DNA of 36,359 nucleotides from Candidatus Bipolaricaulota bacterium (GTDB lineage: Bacteria > Bipolaricaulota > Bipolaricaulia > Bipolaricaulales > Bipolaricaulaceae), in the NCBI GenBank assembly GCA_014361015.1, contig JACIWJ010000013.1:1-36359 (forward strand). Reading direction: 5' to 3'. The translations under genes were made by a program, and so were the position numbers. This document shows, piece after piece, positions 26,301-34,168 of the stretch (position 1 is its first letter; each line of letters opens with the position of its first letter). Below the pieces are notes generated by a model. It saw only the letters and a program-made list of their open reading frames with translations. It ran no database searches and had not been told where the DNA came from.

Positions 26301-26422
26301 ACGTACCGGGGACGCCCCCGCCTCCCTTCCACCGACCGGGAGAAAACGCGCTTCTCCTCCCAGAACGACAGCACCGCCCGTTCGCGGCGCACTGGATCTG
26401 CCTCAAGCTTCGTCAACCCCAC
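23315..26422 (-). CDS. ileS: Isoleucyl-tRNA synthetase
   Basis: 1035 aa: [34 protein letters not shown] (HIGH), [12 protein letters not shown], class I IleRS; SD AAGGAGG before the GTG at 26422. Confidence 0.96.
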   Translation of the reverse strand: [1035 protein letters not shown]

Positions 26423-26497
26423 CCGCTCCTCCTTCGAACGCGCAACAGACCATGGCCTTGGATCTTGCTCGGGAACGCCAGAAAACGCTGGAGAGAG

Positions 26498-26566
26498 TTA
26501 TCCCTGCCCCTGGAGGGGCAGGATGGGGCGGCAGATCCATGTTCGCTCAGGCATCGCGGTCTCCAC
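26498..26566 (-). CDS. Candidate short upstream/leader ORF for ileS (22 aa from GTG, or 18 aa from the in-frame ATG at 26554)
   Basis: VETAMPERTWICRPILPLQGQG-stop, 4 nt downstream of a perfect TATAAT (26576-26571, minus strand). Its 3' end forms an 8-bp hairpin and it lies 75 nt upstream of ileS. Confidence 0.4.
   Translation of the reverse strand: METAMPERTWICRPILPLQGQG
26503..26522 (-). terminator. Hairpin at the end of the ileS upstream ORF; terminator or attenuator candidate
   Basis: CCTGCCCC-TGGA-GGGGCAGG perfect 8-bp stem; not followed by a T-run. Confidence 0.45.
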
Positions 26567-27866
26567 GGGTATTATAGCCCCCCCTTCGCACCCGGTCGAA
26601 CGCCTCTCCCACGCGGCGGAGGACCGTGGGAAGGTCGAACAGATCACGCCACCCCTCGTTGCCGAGCCTTTCCCGGACGAGGGGATCCTCCCCGGCGACC
26701 TGAGCGAGGTCCTTCCCCGTCGTGCGCGACCGGTCGGCGAGGTGGGCCACGAGCTCGTGGGCCTGGCGCCGGCCCATCCCGGCGCGGACGAGGGCCAGGA
26801 GCAGCCCCTCCGAGAACGGGAGGCCCCGCGCCTCCTCGATCCGGACGCGCATCCGCTCCGGAAAGACCCGCAGCTCGACGATGAGGCCCCGCGCCCGCTC
26901 GAGCATGTAGTCCGTGAGGGTGAAGCACTGCGGGAAGAGGACCCGCTCCACCGAGGAGTGGGACATGTCCCGCTCGTGCCACAGGGCGTTGTCCTCCAGG
27001 GCCGGCCCCAGCGAGGCGCGCACCACCCGCGCCAGCCCACACAGGCGCTCGGACAGGATTGGGTTCCTCTTGTGGGGCATCGCCGATGAGCCCTCCGGAC
27101 GGCCCTCCGCGACCTCCGCCACCTCGGAGCGTGACAGGTTCCGCACCTCGAGGGCGATCTTCTCCACGAGCGACGCCGCGGACGCGAGGGAGAACAGGAC
27201 CTCGGCGTGGCGGTCGCGGGCGATGACTTGGGTTGCCACCGGGCACGGCCGGAGCCCGAGCGCGGCGAGGGCCCTCTCCTCGGCTGGGGGAGGGAAGTGG
27301 GCATGGGTCCCCACCGCGCCGGAGAGCTTCCCCACCGCGATCCCCTCCCGGGCCCGCACCAAGCGCTCCCGGACCCGCCCCAACTCGTCGTACCAAGCGA
27401 GGATCTTTAGTCCAAACGTGGTCGGCTGCGCCCACTGCCCATGGGTCCGGCCGAGGATCGGCGTGTCCCGGTGCCGATCCGCAAGATCCCACAACGCATC
27501 CCCGAGGCGATCCGCCTTGCCAAGCAGGAGATCGAGGGCCTCCCCGAGGGCGAGGGACAACGCGGTGTCCTTGACATCGGACGAGGTGAGGCCGTAGTGG
27601 AGCCATCGTCCATCGGGACCCACCTCCTCCTCCACCGCCCACAGGAACGCGACGAGGTCGTGCCCGATCTCCTCCTCCAACCTCCGGACGCGCTCCTCGG
27701 GGACCCTCGCCCGGGCCCGGACCCGGCCCGCCGTCCCCGCCGGGACGATCCCCAGTTCCTCCAGGGCCTGGAGCGCCGCGAGCTCCACCGCAAGCCATCG
27801 CGCGAGGGTCGCGCGCCGGCTCCAGAGGTCCTTCATCGGCCGCAGGGCGTACCGATCGGTGGCCAC
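26547..27866 (-). CDS. purB: Adenylosuccinate lyase
   Basis: 439 aa from GTG: VATDRYALRPMKDLWSRRATLARWLAVELAAL... HYGLTSSDVKDTALSL... TPILGRTHGQWAQPTTFG... GSSAMPHKRNPILSERLCGLAR. Confidence 0.96.
   Translation of the reverse strand: MATDRYALRPMKDLWSRRATLARWLAVELAALQALEELGIVPAGTAGRVRARARVPEERVRRLEEEIGHDLVAFLWAVEEEVGPDGRWLHYGLTSSDVKDTALSLALGEALDLLLGKADRLGDALWDLADRHRDTPILGRTHGQWAQPTTFGLKILAWYDELGRVRERLVRAREGIAVGKLSGAVGTHAHFPPPAEERALAALGLRPCPVATQVIARDRHAEVLFSLASAASLVEKIALEVRNLSRSEVAEVAEGRPEGSSAMPHKRNPILSERLCGLARVVRASLGPALEDNALWHERDMSHSSVERVLFPQCFTLTDYMLERARGLIVELRVFPERMRVRIEEARGLPFSEGLLLALVRAGMGRRQAHELVAHLADRSRTTGKDLAQVAGEDPLVRERLGNEGWRDLFDLPTVLRRVGEAFDRVRRGGYNTRGDRDA
26571..26599 (-). promoter_or_regulatory. 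Candidate ileS promoter inside the purB 3' end (TCGACC-17-TATAAT)
   Basis: Minus strand TCGACC (26599-26594), 17-bp spacer, perfect TATAAT (26576-26571). Confidence 0.6.
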
Positions 27867-27872
27867 GCCCGA

Positions 27873-27902
27873 AGGATAGAGCGAACGGGTACGCGCTGCC
27901 AA
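27873..27902 (-). promoter_or_regulatory. purB promoter (TTGGCA-18-TATCCT), predicted leaderless
   Basis: Minus strand TTGGCA (27902-27897), 18-bp spacer, TATCCT (27878-27873), then TCGGGC and the GTG at 27866. Confidence 0.6.
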
Positions 27903-27926
27903 TCGCGGCCCCCCGCTGCGAGCGGC

Positions 27927-27932
27927 TATAAT
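27927..27932 (+). promoter_or_regulatory. Transketolase -10 element TATAAT, predicted leaderless
   Basis: Perfect TATAAT ending 7 nt before the in-frame GTG at 27940; it overlaps the ORF-track ATG at 27931, so that ATG is unlikely to be the real start. Confidence 0.6.
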
Positions 27933-27939
27933 GCGCCCC

Positions 27940-30051
27940 GTGGAGGGTCCGACGACCTGGACGGAGCAGGACCGGCAGGCCGTGAACGCGCTGCGTTTCC
28001 TCGCCGCGGACGCCGTGGAGCGAGCCAAGTCCGGCCATCCTGGGCTTCCCCTCGGGGCAGCGCCGATGGCGTATGTCCTGTGGGCCCGCCATCTCAAGCA
28101 CAACCCCCACGACCCCGCTTGGCCGAACCGGGATCGGTTCGTCCTCTCCGCGGGGCACGGATCGGCCCTCCTCTACGCGCTGCTGCATCTCGCCGGCTAC
28201 GACCTGCCGCTGGACGAGCTCAAGCGGTTCCGCCAATGGGGAAGTCGGACCCCAGGCCACCCTGAGGCCGGGCTGACCCCAGGGGTGGAGGCGACGACCG
28301 GCCCCCTGGGCCAGGGGTTGGCGATGGCGGTGGGGATGGCGATCGCGGAGGCCCACCTCGCCGCGCGGTTCAACCGCCCCGGCTGCCCGGTCGTGGACCA
28401 CCGCACGTACGTGCTCGCCAGCGACGGGGACCTCATGGAGGGGGTCTCCGCCGAGGCGTGCGCCCTCGCCGGCCACCTCCGGCTGGGAAAGCTCGTCGTC
28501 CTCTACGACCGGAACGGGATCTCCCTCGCCGGATCCACCGGGCTCGCGTTCACCGAGGACGTGGGAGCACGGTTCGCCGCCCAGGGGTGGCACGTGGCGG
28601 AGGTACCGGACGGCGAGGACCTTGCGGCGATCGACCGCGCCCTCCGCGAGGCCACCGAAGCGCGCGATCGTCCTTCCCTCCTCGTGATCTCGACAACGAT
28701 CGGCTACGGTGCCCCCACCAAAGCGGGCACCTTCCACGCCCACGGCTCCCCCCTCGGGGAGGAGGAGCTGCGAGGGGCGAAGCGGGCCCTCGGCTGGCCC
28801 GAGGAGCCGACGTTCCTCGTCCCCGATGGGGTGCGGGAGCGGCTTGCGGAAGCGGCGGCCCGCGGAAGGGAGGAACAGGAACGCTGGCACAAGCTCATCC
28901 AGCGCTACCGGGTGGACCACCCAGAGCTCGCCCGGGACCTCCTCCGCCGGCTGCGGGGCGAGCTGCCTCCGGATTGGGACGCGGATCTCCCCTCGTTCCC
29001 CCCCGGGGAGAAGGGGATCTCGACCCGCAGGGCCGCGGAGGCTGTCCTGCAGCGCCTCGCCCAAACCGTGCCCGAGCTCGTGGGCGGGTCGGCGGACCTC
29101 AACCCCTCGTGCCTCACCTGGCTCAAGGGCCAGGGGGACTTCGGCCCCCCGCCGGGACCGGCCGACCGACAGGGCGAGGTGGGCGGTGGCTGGAGCTACG
29201 GCGGCCGGAACGTCCACTTCGGGGTCCGCGAGCACGCGATGGGGGCGATCGCGGTGGGGATGGCCCGTCACGGCGGGGTACGGCCGTTCACAGGCACGTT
29301 CCTCGTCTTCTCCGACTACATGCGCCCCCCGATCCGCTTGGCCGCCCTGATGCACGTGCCGGTCGTGTTCGCCTTCACCCACGACTCGATCGCCCTCGGC
29401 GAGGACGGCCCGACCCACCAGCCGGTCGAGCACCTGCTCTCCCTGCGCGCGATTCCCAACCTGACCGTGATCCGCCCTGCGGATGCGGCCGAGACCGTCG
29501 AGGCGTGGCGGGCGGCCCTCCTCCGCCGGAACGGCCCCACCGCCCTCGTCCTCACCCGCCAGGACCTCCCCGTCCTCGATCGGTCCCGTCTTGCTTCCCC
29601 CCACGGCCTGCACCGGGGGGGGTACATCCTCTGGGAGAGCGCACCCGGGAAAGATCCTGAGCTGATCCTCCTCGCAACCGGTTCGGAGGTCCACGTGGCG
29701 CTCGAGGCCGGGGAGGAGTTGGCGCGGGACGGCGTCCGGGTGCGGGTCGTGGCGCTCCCAAGCTGGGACCTGTTCGATCGCCAGCCGCGTGACTACCGGG
29801 ACCAGATCCTCCCTCCGCGGGTCCGAGCGCGGGTGGCGGTCGAGGCCGGGATCCGGCTGGGGTGGGAGCACTACGTGGGCCTGGACGGGGAGATCGTCGG
29901 GCTGGGGTCGTTCGGGGCCAGTGCCCCAGGGCCGGTCCTCCTCCGGGAGTTCGGGATCACCCCCCCCGCCGTGGCCGCGGCCGGGCGGCGGGCCCTGGCC
30001 AGAGTTGCTGCTCAAAGCGGAGGGGACTACCATCCTCCCGCGGGTCCGTAG
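27940..30051 (+). CDS. tkt: Transketolase
   Basis: [48 protein letters not shown]... SRTPGHPE... [17 protein letters not shown]... TPP-binding [41 protein letters not shown]. Start placed at GTG 27940 (the ORF track uses ATG 27931). Confidence 0.95.
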   Translation: MEGPTTWTEQDRQAVNALRFLAADAVERAKSGHPGLPLGAAPMAYVLWARHLKHNPHDPAWPNRDRFVLSAGHGSALLYALLHLAGYDLPLDELKRFRQWGSRTPGHPEAGLTPGVEATTGPLGQGLAMAVGMAIAEAHLAARFNRPGCPVVDHRTYVLASDGDLMEGVSAEACALAGHLRLGKLVVLYDRNGISLAGSTGLAFTEDVGARFAAQGWHVAEVPDGEDLAAIDRALREATEARDRPSLLVISTTIGYGAPTKAGTFHAHGSPLGEEELRGAKRALGWPEEPTFLVPDGVRERLAEAAARGREEQERWHKLIQRYRVDHPELARDLLRRLRGELPPDWDADLPSFPPGEKGISTRRAAEAVLQRLAQTVPELVGGSADLNPSCLTWLKGQGDFGPPPGPADRQGEVGGGWSYGGRNVHFGVREHAMGAIAVGMARHGGVRPFTGTFLVFSDYMRPPIRLAALMHVPVVFAFTHDSIALGEDGPTHQPVEHLLSLRAIPNLTVIRPADAAETVEAWRAALLRRNGPTALVLTRQDLPVLDRSRLASPHGLHRGGYILWESAPGKDPELILLATGSEVHVALEAGEELARDGVRVRVVALPSWDLFDRQPRDYRDQILPPRVRARVAVEAGIRLGWEHYVGLDGEIVGLGSFGASAPGPVLLREFGITPPAVAAAGRRALARVAAQSGGDYHPPAGP
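30005..30033 (+). promoter_or_regulatory. Promoter for tRNA(CAU) inside the transketolase CDS (TTGCTG-17-TACCAT)
   Basis: TTGCTG 30005-30010, 17-bp spacer, TACCAT 30028-30033, CCTCCCGC, then the tRNA 5' end at 30042. Same layout as the tRNA-Leu promoter. Confidence 0.65.
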
Positions 30052-30114
30052 CTCAGGGGGTAGAGCAGCCGGCTCATAACCGGTTGGTCGCAGGTTCAAA
30101 CCCTGCCGGGCCCA
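30042..30114 (+). tRNA. tRNA with CAU anticodon (elongator Met, or Ile2 if C34 is lysidinylated)
   Basis: Acceptor GGGTCCG/CGGGCCC, D-arm GCTC..GAGC, anticodon arm GCCGG-CTCATAA-CCGGT, T-arm GCAGG-TTCAAAC-CCTGC. CCA is not encoded. The paired 1:72 argues against initiator tRNA. Confidence 0.95.
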
Positions 30115-30151
30115 CAGATCGGCGCGGCGGTGCGCTGGTTGAGGAGGGGGG

Positions 30152-30667
30152 ATGAGGAAGATCTTCGTGAACGTGGATGGCAGTTCCCACGGCAACCCCG
30201 GGGAGTCCGCGATCGGGGTCCTCGTCACCGACGACAAGGGGCAGGTCCTGGACCAAGTGTCGAAGCTCATCGGGCGGGCGACGAACAACGTCGCGGAGTA
30301 CAAGGCCCTCCTGGAGGGGATCCGCCTCGCCATCGAGCTCTCCCCGGACGAAGCCGTGTTCCTCACCGACAACCAGCTCGTCGCGAACCAGGTGAACGGG
30401 TTCTACAAGGTCCGCGAGCCCCACCTCGAACTCCTGAACCGGAACGCCCTCGACCTCCTCGCCCGGCTCCCCCGGTGGCGCGTGAACTTCGTGGAGGGGG
30501 AGATCAACCACGCCGCGCACCGGCTGGCCGAGCAGGCGTTCCGCGAGCGCACGCGCCAGGAGCGTGAGCGGAACGATCTCCTGCGCGAGATCGGCCACCT
30601 CCTCGACGGGTTGTCCGTCGACGACCTGCGGCGGCTGGCCGCCCACGTACGCTCCCTCCGCCCGTAG
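30152..30667 (+). CDS. rnhA: Ribonuclease HI with C-terminal helical extension
   Basis: 171 aa: [24 protein letters not shown]... [24 protein letters not shown]... [19 protein letters not shown], the D-E-D RNase H core. Confidence 0.92.
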   Translation: MRKIFVNVDGSSHGNPGESAIGVLVTDDKGQVLDQVSKLIGRATNNVAEYKALLEGIRLAIELSPDEAVFLTDNQLVANQVNGFYKVREPHLELLNRNALDLLARLPRWRVNFVEGEINHAAHRLAEQAFRERTRQERERNDLLREIGHLLDGLSVDDLRRLAAHVRSLRP

Positions 30668-30672
30668 AGCGG

Positions 30673-31134
30673 ATGCGCATCGTCCTGCAGCGGGTGAAGG
30701 AGGCGACCGTCCGCAGCGGCGGCCGCGAGGTGGCGCGAATCGGACGTGGACTGCTCCTCCTCGTGGGACTCGGGAGAGAGGATGGCCCGGACGAGGTCCG
30801 GTTCTGGGCCGAGAAGATCCCCGACCTGCGCGTGTTCCCCGACGAGGAGGGACGGATGAACCGCTCCCTCCGCGACATCGGGGGCGAGATCCTGTGCGTG
30901 TCCCAGTTCACCCTCTACGGCGACGCGTCCCGCGGGCGGCGGCCGGGGTTCGACCGCGCCGCGCCGAGCCCTGAGGCGTCCCCCCTCTACGAGGCCTTCC
31001 TCGCCGCGCTGCGCGCCCAGGGCGTCCCCGTCCAGAGCGGCCTGTTCGGAGCGCGGATGGAGGTCGCCCTCGTCAACGACGGGCCGGTGACCTTGATCTT
31101 GGAGCGGCCGGCGGCACAATGGGAGCACACCTGA
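30673..31134 (+). CDS. dtd: D-aminoacyl-tRNA deacylase
   Basis: 153 aa: [38 protein letters not shown]... [39 protein letters not shown]...[10 protein letters not shown]. Confidence 0.96.
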   Translation: MRIVLQRVKEATVRSGGREVARIGRGLLLLVGLGREDGPDEVRFWAEKIPDLRVFPDEEGRMNRSLRDIGGEILCVSQFTLYGDASRGRRPGFDRAAPSPEASPLYEAFLAALRAQGVPVQSGLFGARMEVALVNDGPVTLILERPAAQWEHT

Positions 31135-31145
31135 AGGAGGAACCG

Positions 31146-31337
31146 ATGGCAGCAGTACCCAAGTCACGGAGATCCCATCGCGAGGTGCGGTTGCGCCGCA
31201 CCCACTGGCGGGCGCGGATGGTGCCAGCCACGACGTGCCCCCAGTGCCACGAGTTCCGCCTCCCCCACCGCGTGTGCCCGGCTTGTGGGTACTACAACGG
31301 GATGGCCATTGTGGAGACGGGAAAGAAGGAGAAGTAG
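31146..31337 (+). CDS. rpmF: 50S ribosomal protein L32 (C4 zinc-ribbon form)
   Basis: MAAVPKSRRSHREVRLRRTHWRARMVPATTCPQCHEFRLPHRVCPACGYYNGMAIVETGKKEK. Confidence 0.95.
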   Translation: MAAVPKSRRSHREVRLRRTHWRARMVPATTCPQCHEFRLPHRVCPACGYYNGMAIVETGKKEK

Positions 31338-31341
31338 CCCC

Positions 31342-32613
31342 TCACGCGACGGGGCGTCCCTCGACGAGGAAGATGGGAAGGGCCACCACCATCAGCAACG
31401 CCGCGAGGAGGAACGCCGCGGGGAACCCGAGGAAATCCGCGACATACCCCCCCGCAAGCGCCCCCAGGACGTTCCCCAACCCAGCAACGGCGTTGTAGAT
31501 GCCGAGGGCCTGCCCGTGAACCCCGGACGGCGAAAGCCGGGACACGATCGCTGTCACTGACAGCTGGAAGAACGCCCAGGTCGCCCCCGCCACACCCCAC
31601 AGGGCGGGCAGGAGCCAGCGCGCGACGCCGGGGGTGGTCAAGGCGAACCCCACGAACATCCCCGCCCGTCCGAGGAGGGCCAGCGCCGCTGCCGGGCGAT
31701 GCCCCCACCGGGCGACCGCCTTCCGCGCCAGCCCGAACGCGACCACGCTCACCCCATGGTGAGCCACGTTCAGGGCGAACACGAGCTCGCTGGGCCATCC
31801 CAGCTTGTGGCGCACGAACACCGGGAACGGGGCGAACACGATCGCGAACCCGATGAAGGCGAGCAGCGCCGCGTAGTAGCACAGGATGAGGTCCGGCCCG
31901 AACGCGGTGCGCCCCTGCATGAACCGCAGCAGTTGGGACGGGCGGAGCGCCTCGTAGAGCTGGATCGGAGCGGTACGGAACCGTTCGTAGAGGAAGTTTC
32001 CCACCGCGACAACCGCATCCCGGAACGAGGGGGGGTGGACGCCCACCCCCGGCTCGCGGATCAGGCGTAAGCTGACCCCGATCGCGCCCACCGAGAGGGC
32101 GCCGACGATGAACCCCAGCGAACGGAGCCCCCACCCTTCCCCCACGAAGCGCACCACGAGCGTCGTCCAGCTTGCCCCCATCGCGAGCCCGATCGTCCAC
32201 CCCACCCCGCAATGGACGTTGAACCGAGCGATTTCCCCCTCCCACTGCTCCTTGGGGAATCCGGAGAGGACGAGGAGGAACGCCACCGACGACCCGGCCA
32301 TCCACGAGAAGGCGGCCCAGCCGTTGACGAGGTAGAGCTGGGGCATGCGGGTGATGGCGGGCAGGGCAAAGTAGGCCATCGCCACCCCAAGGAAACCGAA
32401 CACCACGAACAGCCGACGACGCCGCGTGGCGTCGAGGAGTCGCCCCCACACCAGGCTCGCCGCGACGTTCATCATGCTCCCCACCGCGGCCAACATCCCC
32501 ACATCGCCAGCCGTCCCCCCCAGGTAGTACGCGTAGAGGGGGAGGAGGGGCGAGGCCGCTCCCATCGCGGCATTGGCGAGGACGAACGCCCAGTACCAGC
32601 GGGGGACCCTCAT
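31342..32613 (-). CDS. MFS transporter
   Basis: 423 aa, multiple TM segments; MRVPRWYWAFVLANAAMGAASPLLPLYAYYLGGTAGDVGMLAAVGSMMNVAASLVWGRLLDATRRRRLFVVFGF, a typical MFS 2-3 loop. Confidence 0.88.
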   Translation of the reverse strand: MRVPRWYWAFVLANAAMGAASPLLPLYAYYLGGTAGDVGMLAAVGSMMNVAASLVWGRLLDATRRRRLFVVFGFLGVAMAYFALPAITRMPQLYLVNGWAAFSWMAGSSVAFLLVLSGFPKEQWEGEIARFNVHCGVGWTIGLAMGASWTTLVVRFVGEGWGLRSLGFIVGALSVGAIGVSLRLIREPGVGVHPPSFRDAVVAVGNFLYERFRTAPIQLYEALRPSQLLRFMQGRTAFGPDLILCYYAALLAFIGFAIVFAPFPVFVRHKLGWPSELVFALNVAHHGVSVVAFGLARKAVARWGHRPAAALALLGRAGMFVGFALTTPGVARWLLPALWGVAGATWAFFQLSVTAIVSRLSPSGVHGQALGIYNAVAGLGNVLGALAGGYVADFLGFPAAFLLAALLMVVALPIFLVEGRPVA

Positions 32614-33416
32614 CGCTTGAGCACCGCGGCCACCGACTCCCGTACCCCGGCCGGGTCGGGGATCTCGAGGACGATCCTCCCCCCGTACCCTCCCCTCTCG
32701 AGCGCGGCCAGCGCCGCGCGCCACGGGACGGTCCCCGTGCCCAGGGGCAAGTGCTCGTCCCTCTCCCCACGGTTGTCGTGAAGGTGGGCGTGGACGAGGC
32801 GCTCCCCGAGCGCCGCCACGTAGGGGGCGGGCTCCCCGCCCGTGGTGTGCAGGTGGCCGAAGTCCAGGCACGCCCCGAGCGCAGGGAACAGGTCGAGCAC
32901 CGCCCGATGCTCGGCCGCGGTGTGCACCATGTCCCAACCCGGGGAGCGCTGCTTGTTCTCCACCGCCACCCCAACCCCCCGCCGCTGCGCCCGGGCGAGG
33001 ATGACCTCCAGCGCGAACCGGAACCTCTGTGCGGCGCGATCGCGCTCGCCATCAAGGGGCAGGTAGTCGGGGTCCACATGCCCAGGATGAACGACGACGA
33101 GCGCTGCGCCGACATCGGCAGCGAGGTCCACCGCCTCGATCACCTCCCCCAGCGCCGCCGCGGCGAGGGACGGAAACGGGGAGGCGAGGTTGACCCCGTA
33201 GATGGGAACATGGACCGTGCACCACAGCCCCTTCCTCGCCAAGCCCTGGCGCAGCTGCCGTCGATCGGTCGGGGCGAGCTCCTGCGGGAAGGCGGCCCGC
33301 GGGTCAGCCCGCAGCTCCACCCCCCCCAAGCCGAGTTCCCCGGCGAGCTCCACCCATCTCCCCACGCTCATCCCCGGCCAGAGGAAGGTGGACAGCCCGA
33401 CCCTGTCGAGGTCCAT
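32610..33416 (-). CDS. TIM-barrel sugar phosphate isomerase/epimerase-like protein
   Basis: 268 aa: GLSTFLWPGMSVGRWVELAGELGLGGVELRAD... VVVHPGHVDPDYLP... GVAVENKQRSPGWDMVHTAAEHRAVLDLFPALGACLDFGHLHT... HAHLHDNRGERDEHLPLGTGTVPW. Confidence 0.88.
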   Translation of the reverse strand: MDLDRVGLSTFLWPGMSVGRWVELAGELGLGGVELRADPRAAFPQELAPTDRRQLRQGLARKGLWCTVHVPIYGVNLASPFPSLAAAALGEVIEAVDLAADVGAALVVVHPGHVDPDYLPLDGERDRAAQRFRFALEVILARAQRRGVGVAVENKQRSPGWDMVHTAAEHRAVLDLFPALGACLDFGHLHTTGGEPAPYVAALGERLVHAHLHDNRGERDEHLPLGTGTVPWRAALAALERGGYGGRIVLEIPDPAGVRESVAAVLKR

Positions 33417-33419
33417 CCC

Positions 33420-34157
33420 CTATCCCATGCGGAGGCCGCCGTTCACGGACACCGTCTCCCCCGTGATGTAGCTCGCCTCATCCGAGCACAGGAACGCGAC
33501 CACGGCCGCGATCTCCTCCGCGCTCGCCACCCGCCCGAGCGGGATCTGGGCCCGGATCTCCTCCCCCCGGGTGGCGAGGGCCTCCTCGTTGATCGCGGTG
33601 GCGACGAAGCCCGGGCACACCGCGTTCACGGTGATCCCCATCGGGGCCAGGGCGAGAGCGAGGGATCGCGTGAGGCCGAGCAGCCCGGCCTTGGCCGCCG
33701 CGTAATGGACCCCATGGGCCGAACCGGTGAGGGCGCGCAGGGAAGAGACGTTCACGATCCGACCATACCCGGCCTCGCGCATGTACGGGACCGCACACCG
33801 CGAGCAGACGAACGCGGACGTGAGGCCCACCCGAATCATCCTCTCCCAATCCTCCAGGGAGAGGTCCTCCCACGGCATCCGTTGCACGTAGCCCGCGTTG
33901 TTCACCAGGATGTGAAGCGCCCCCAGCCCCTCCGCGGCGGCGTGGACGAGGGTCCGCGCCTGGTCCAGATCGGCCAGATCGGCCTGGAGGATCAGCGCCC
34001 GCCCCCCCAGGCGCTGCACGGCTGCCGCCACCTCCTCGGCCGAGGTGCGCTGGGTGCGGTAGCTCAGGGCGACGTCGTAGCCACGCGCCGCGAGCTTGAC
34101 CGCCACCGCCGCACCGATCCCCCGCGAGCCTCCCGTCACGAGCGCACACCGTTTCAT
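33420..34157 (-). CDS. SDR-family oxidoreductase (FabG-like)
   Basis: 245 aa: MKRCALVTGGSRGIGAAVAVKLAARGYDVALSYR... LVNNAGYVQRMPW... VNVSSLRALTGSAHGVHYAAAKAGLLGLTRSLALALAPMGITVNAVCPGFV. Confidence 0.93.
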   Translation of the reverse strand: MKRCALVTGGSRGIGAAVAVKLAARGYDVALSYRTQRTSAEEVAAAVQRLGGRALILQADLADLDQARTLVHAAAEGLGALHILVNNAGYVQRMPWEDLSLEDWERMIRVGLTSAFVCSRCAVPYMREAGYGRIVNVSSLRALTGSAHGVHYAAAKAGLLGLTRSLALALAPMGITVNAVCPGFVATAINEEALATRGEEIRAQIPLGRVASAEEIAAVVAFLCSDEASYITGETVSVNGGLRMG

Positions 34158-34168
34158 CCTCACCTCCC

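Noticed and set aside
26423-26546. T-box riboswitch upstream of ileS
   Set aside because: No AGGGTGGnACCGCG T-box sequence or specifier-loop layout seen; a short ORF with a hairpin explains the region better.
27931-27939. ATG at 27931 as the transketolase start
   Set aside because: It sits inside the TATAAT -10 element and would be upstream of the predicted TSS; GTG at 27940 is preferred.
26644-30372. 1242-aa minus-strand ORF antisense to transketolase and overlapping purB in another frame
   Set aside because: Shadow ORF; contains no recognisable domain and runs through a tRNA, purB and tkt.
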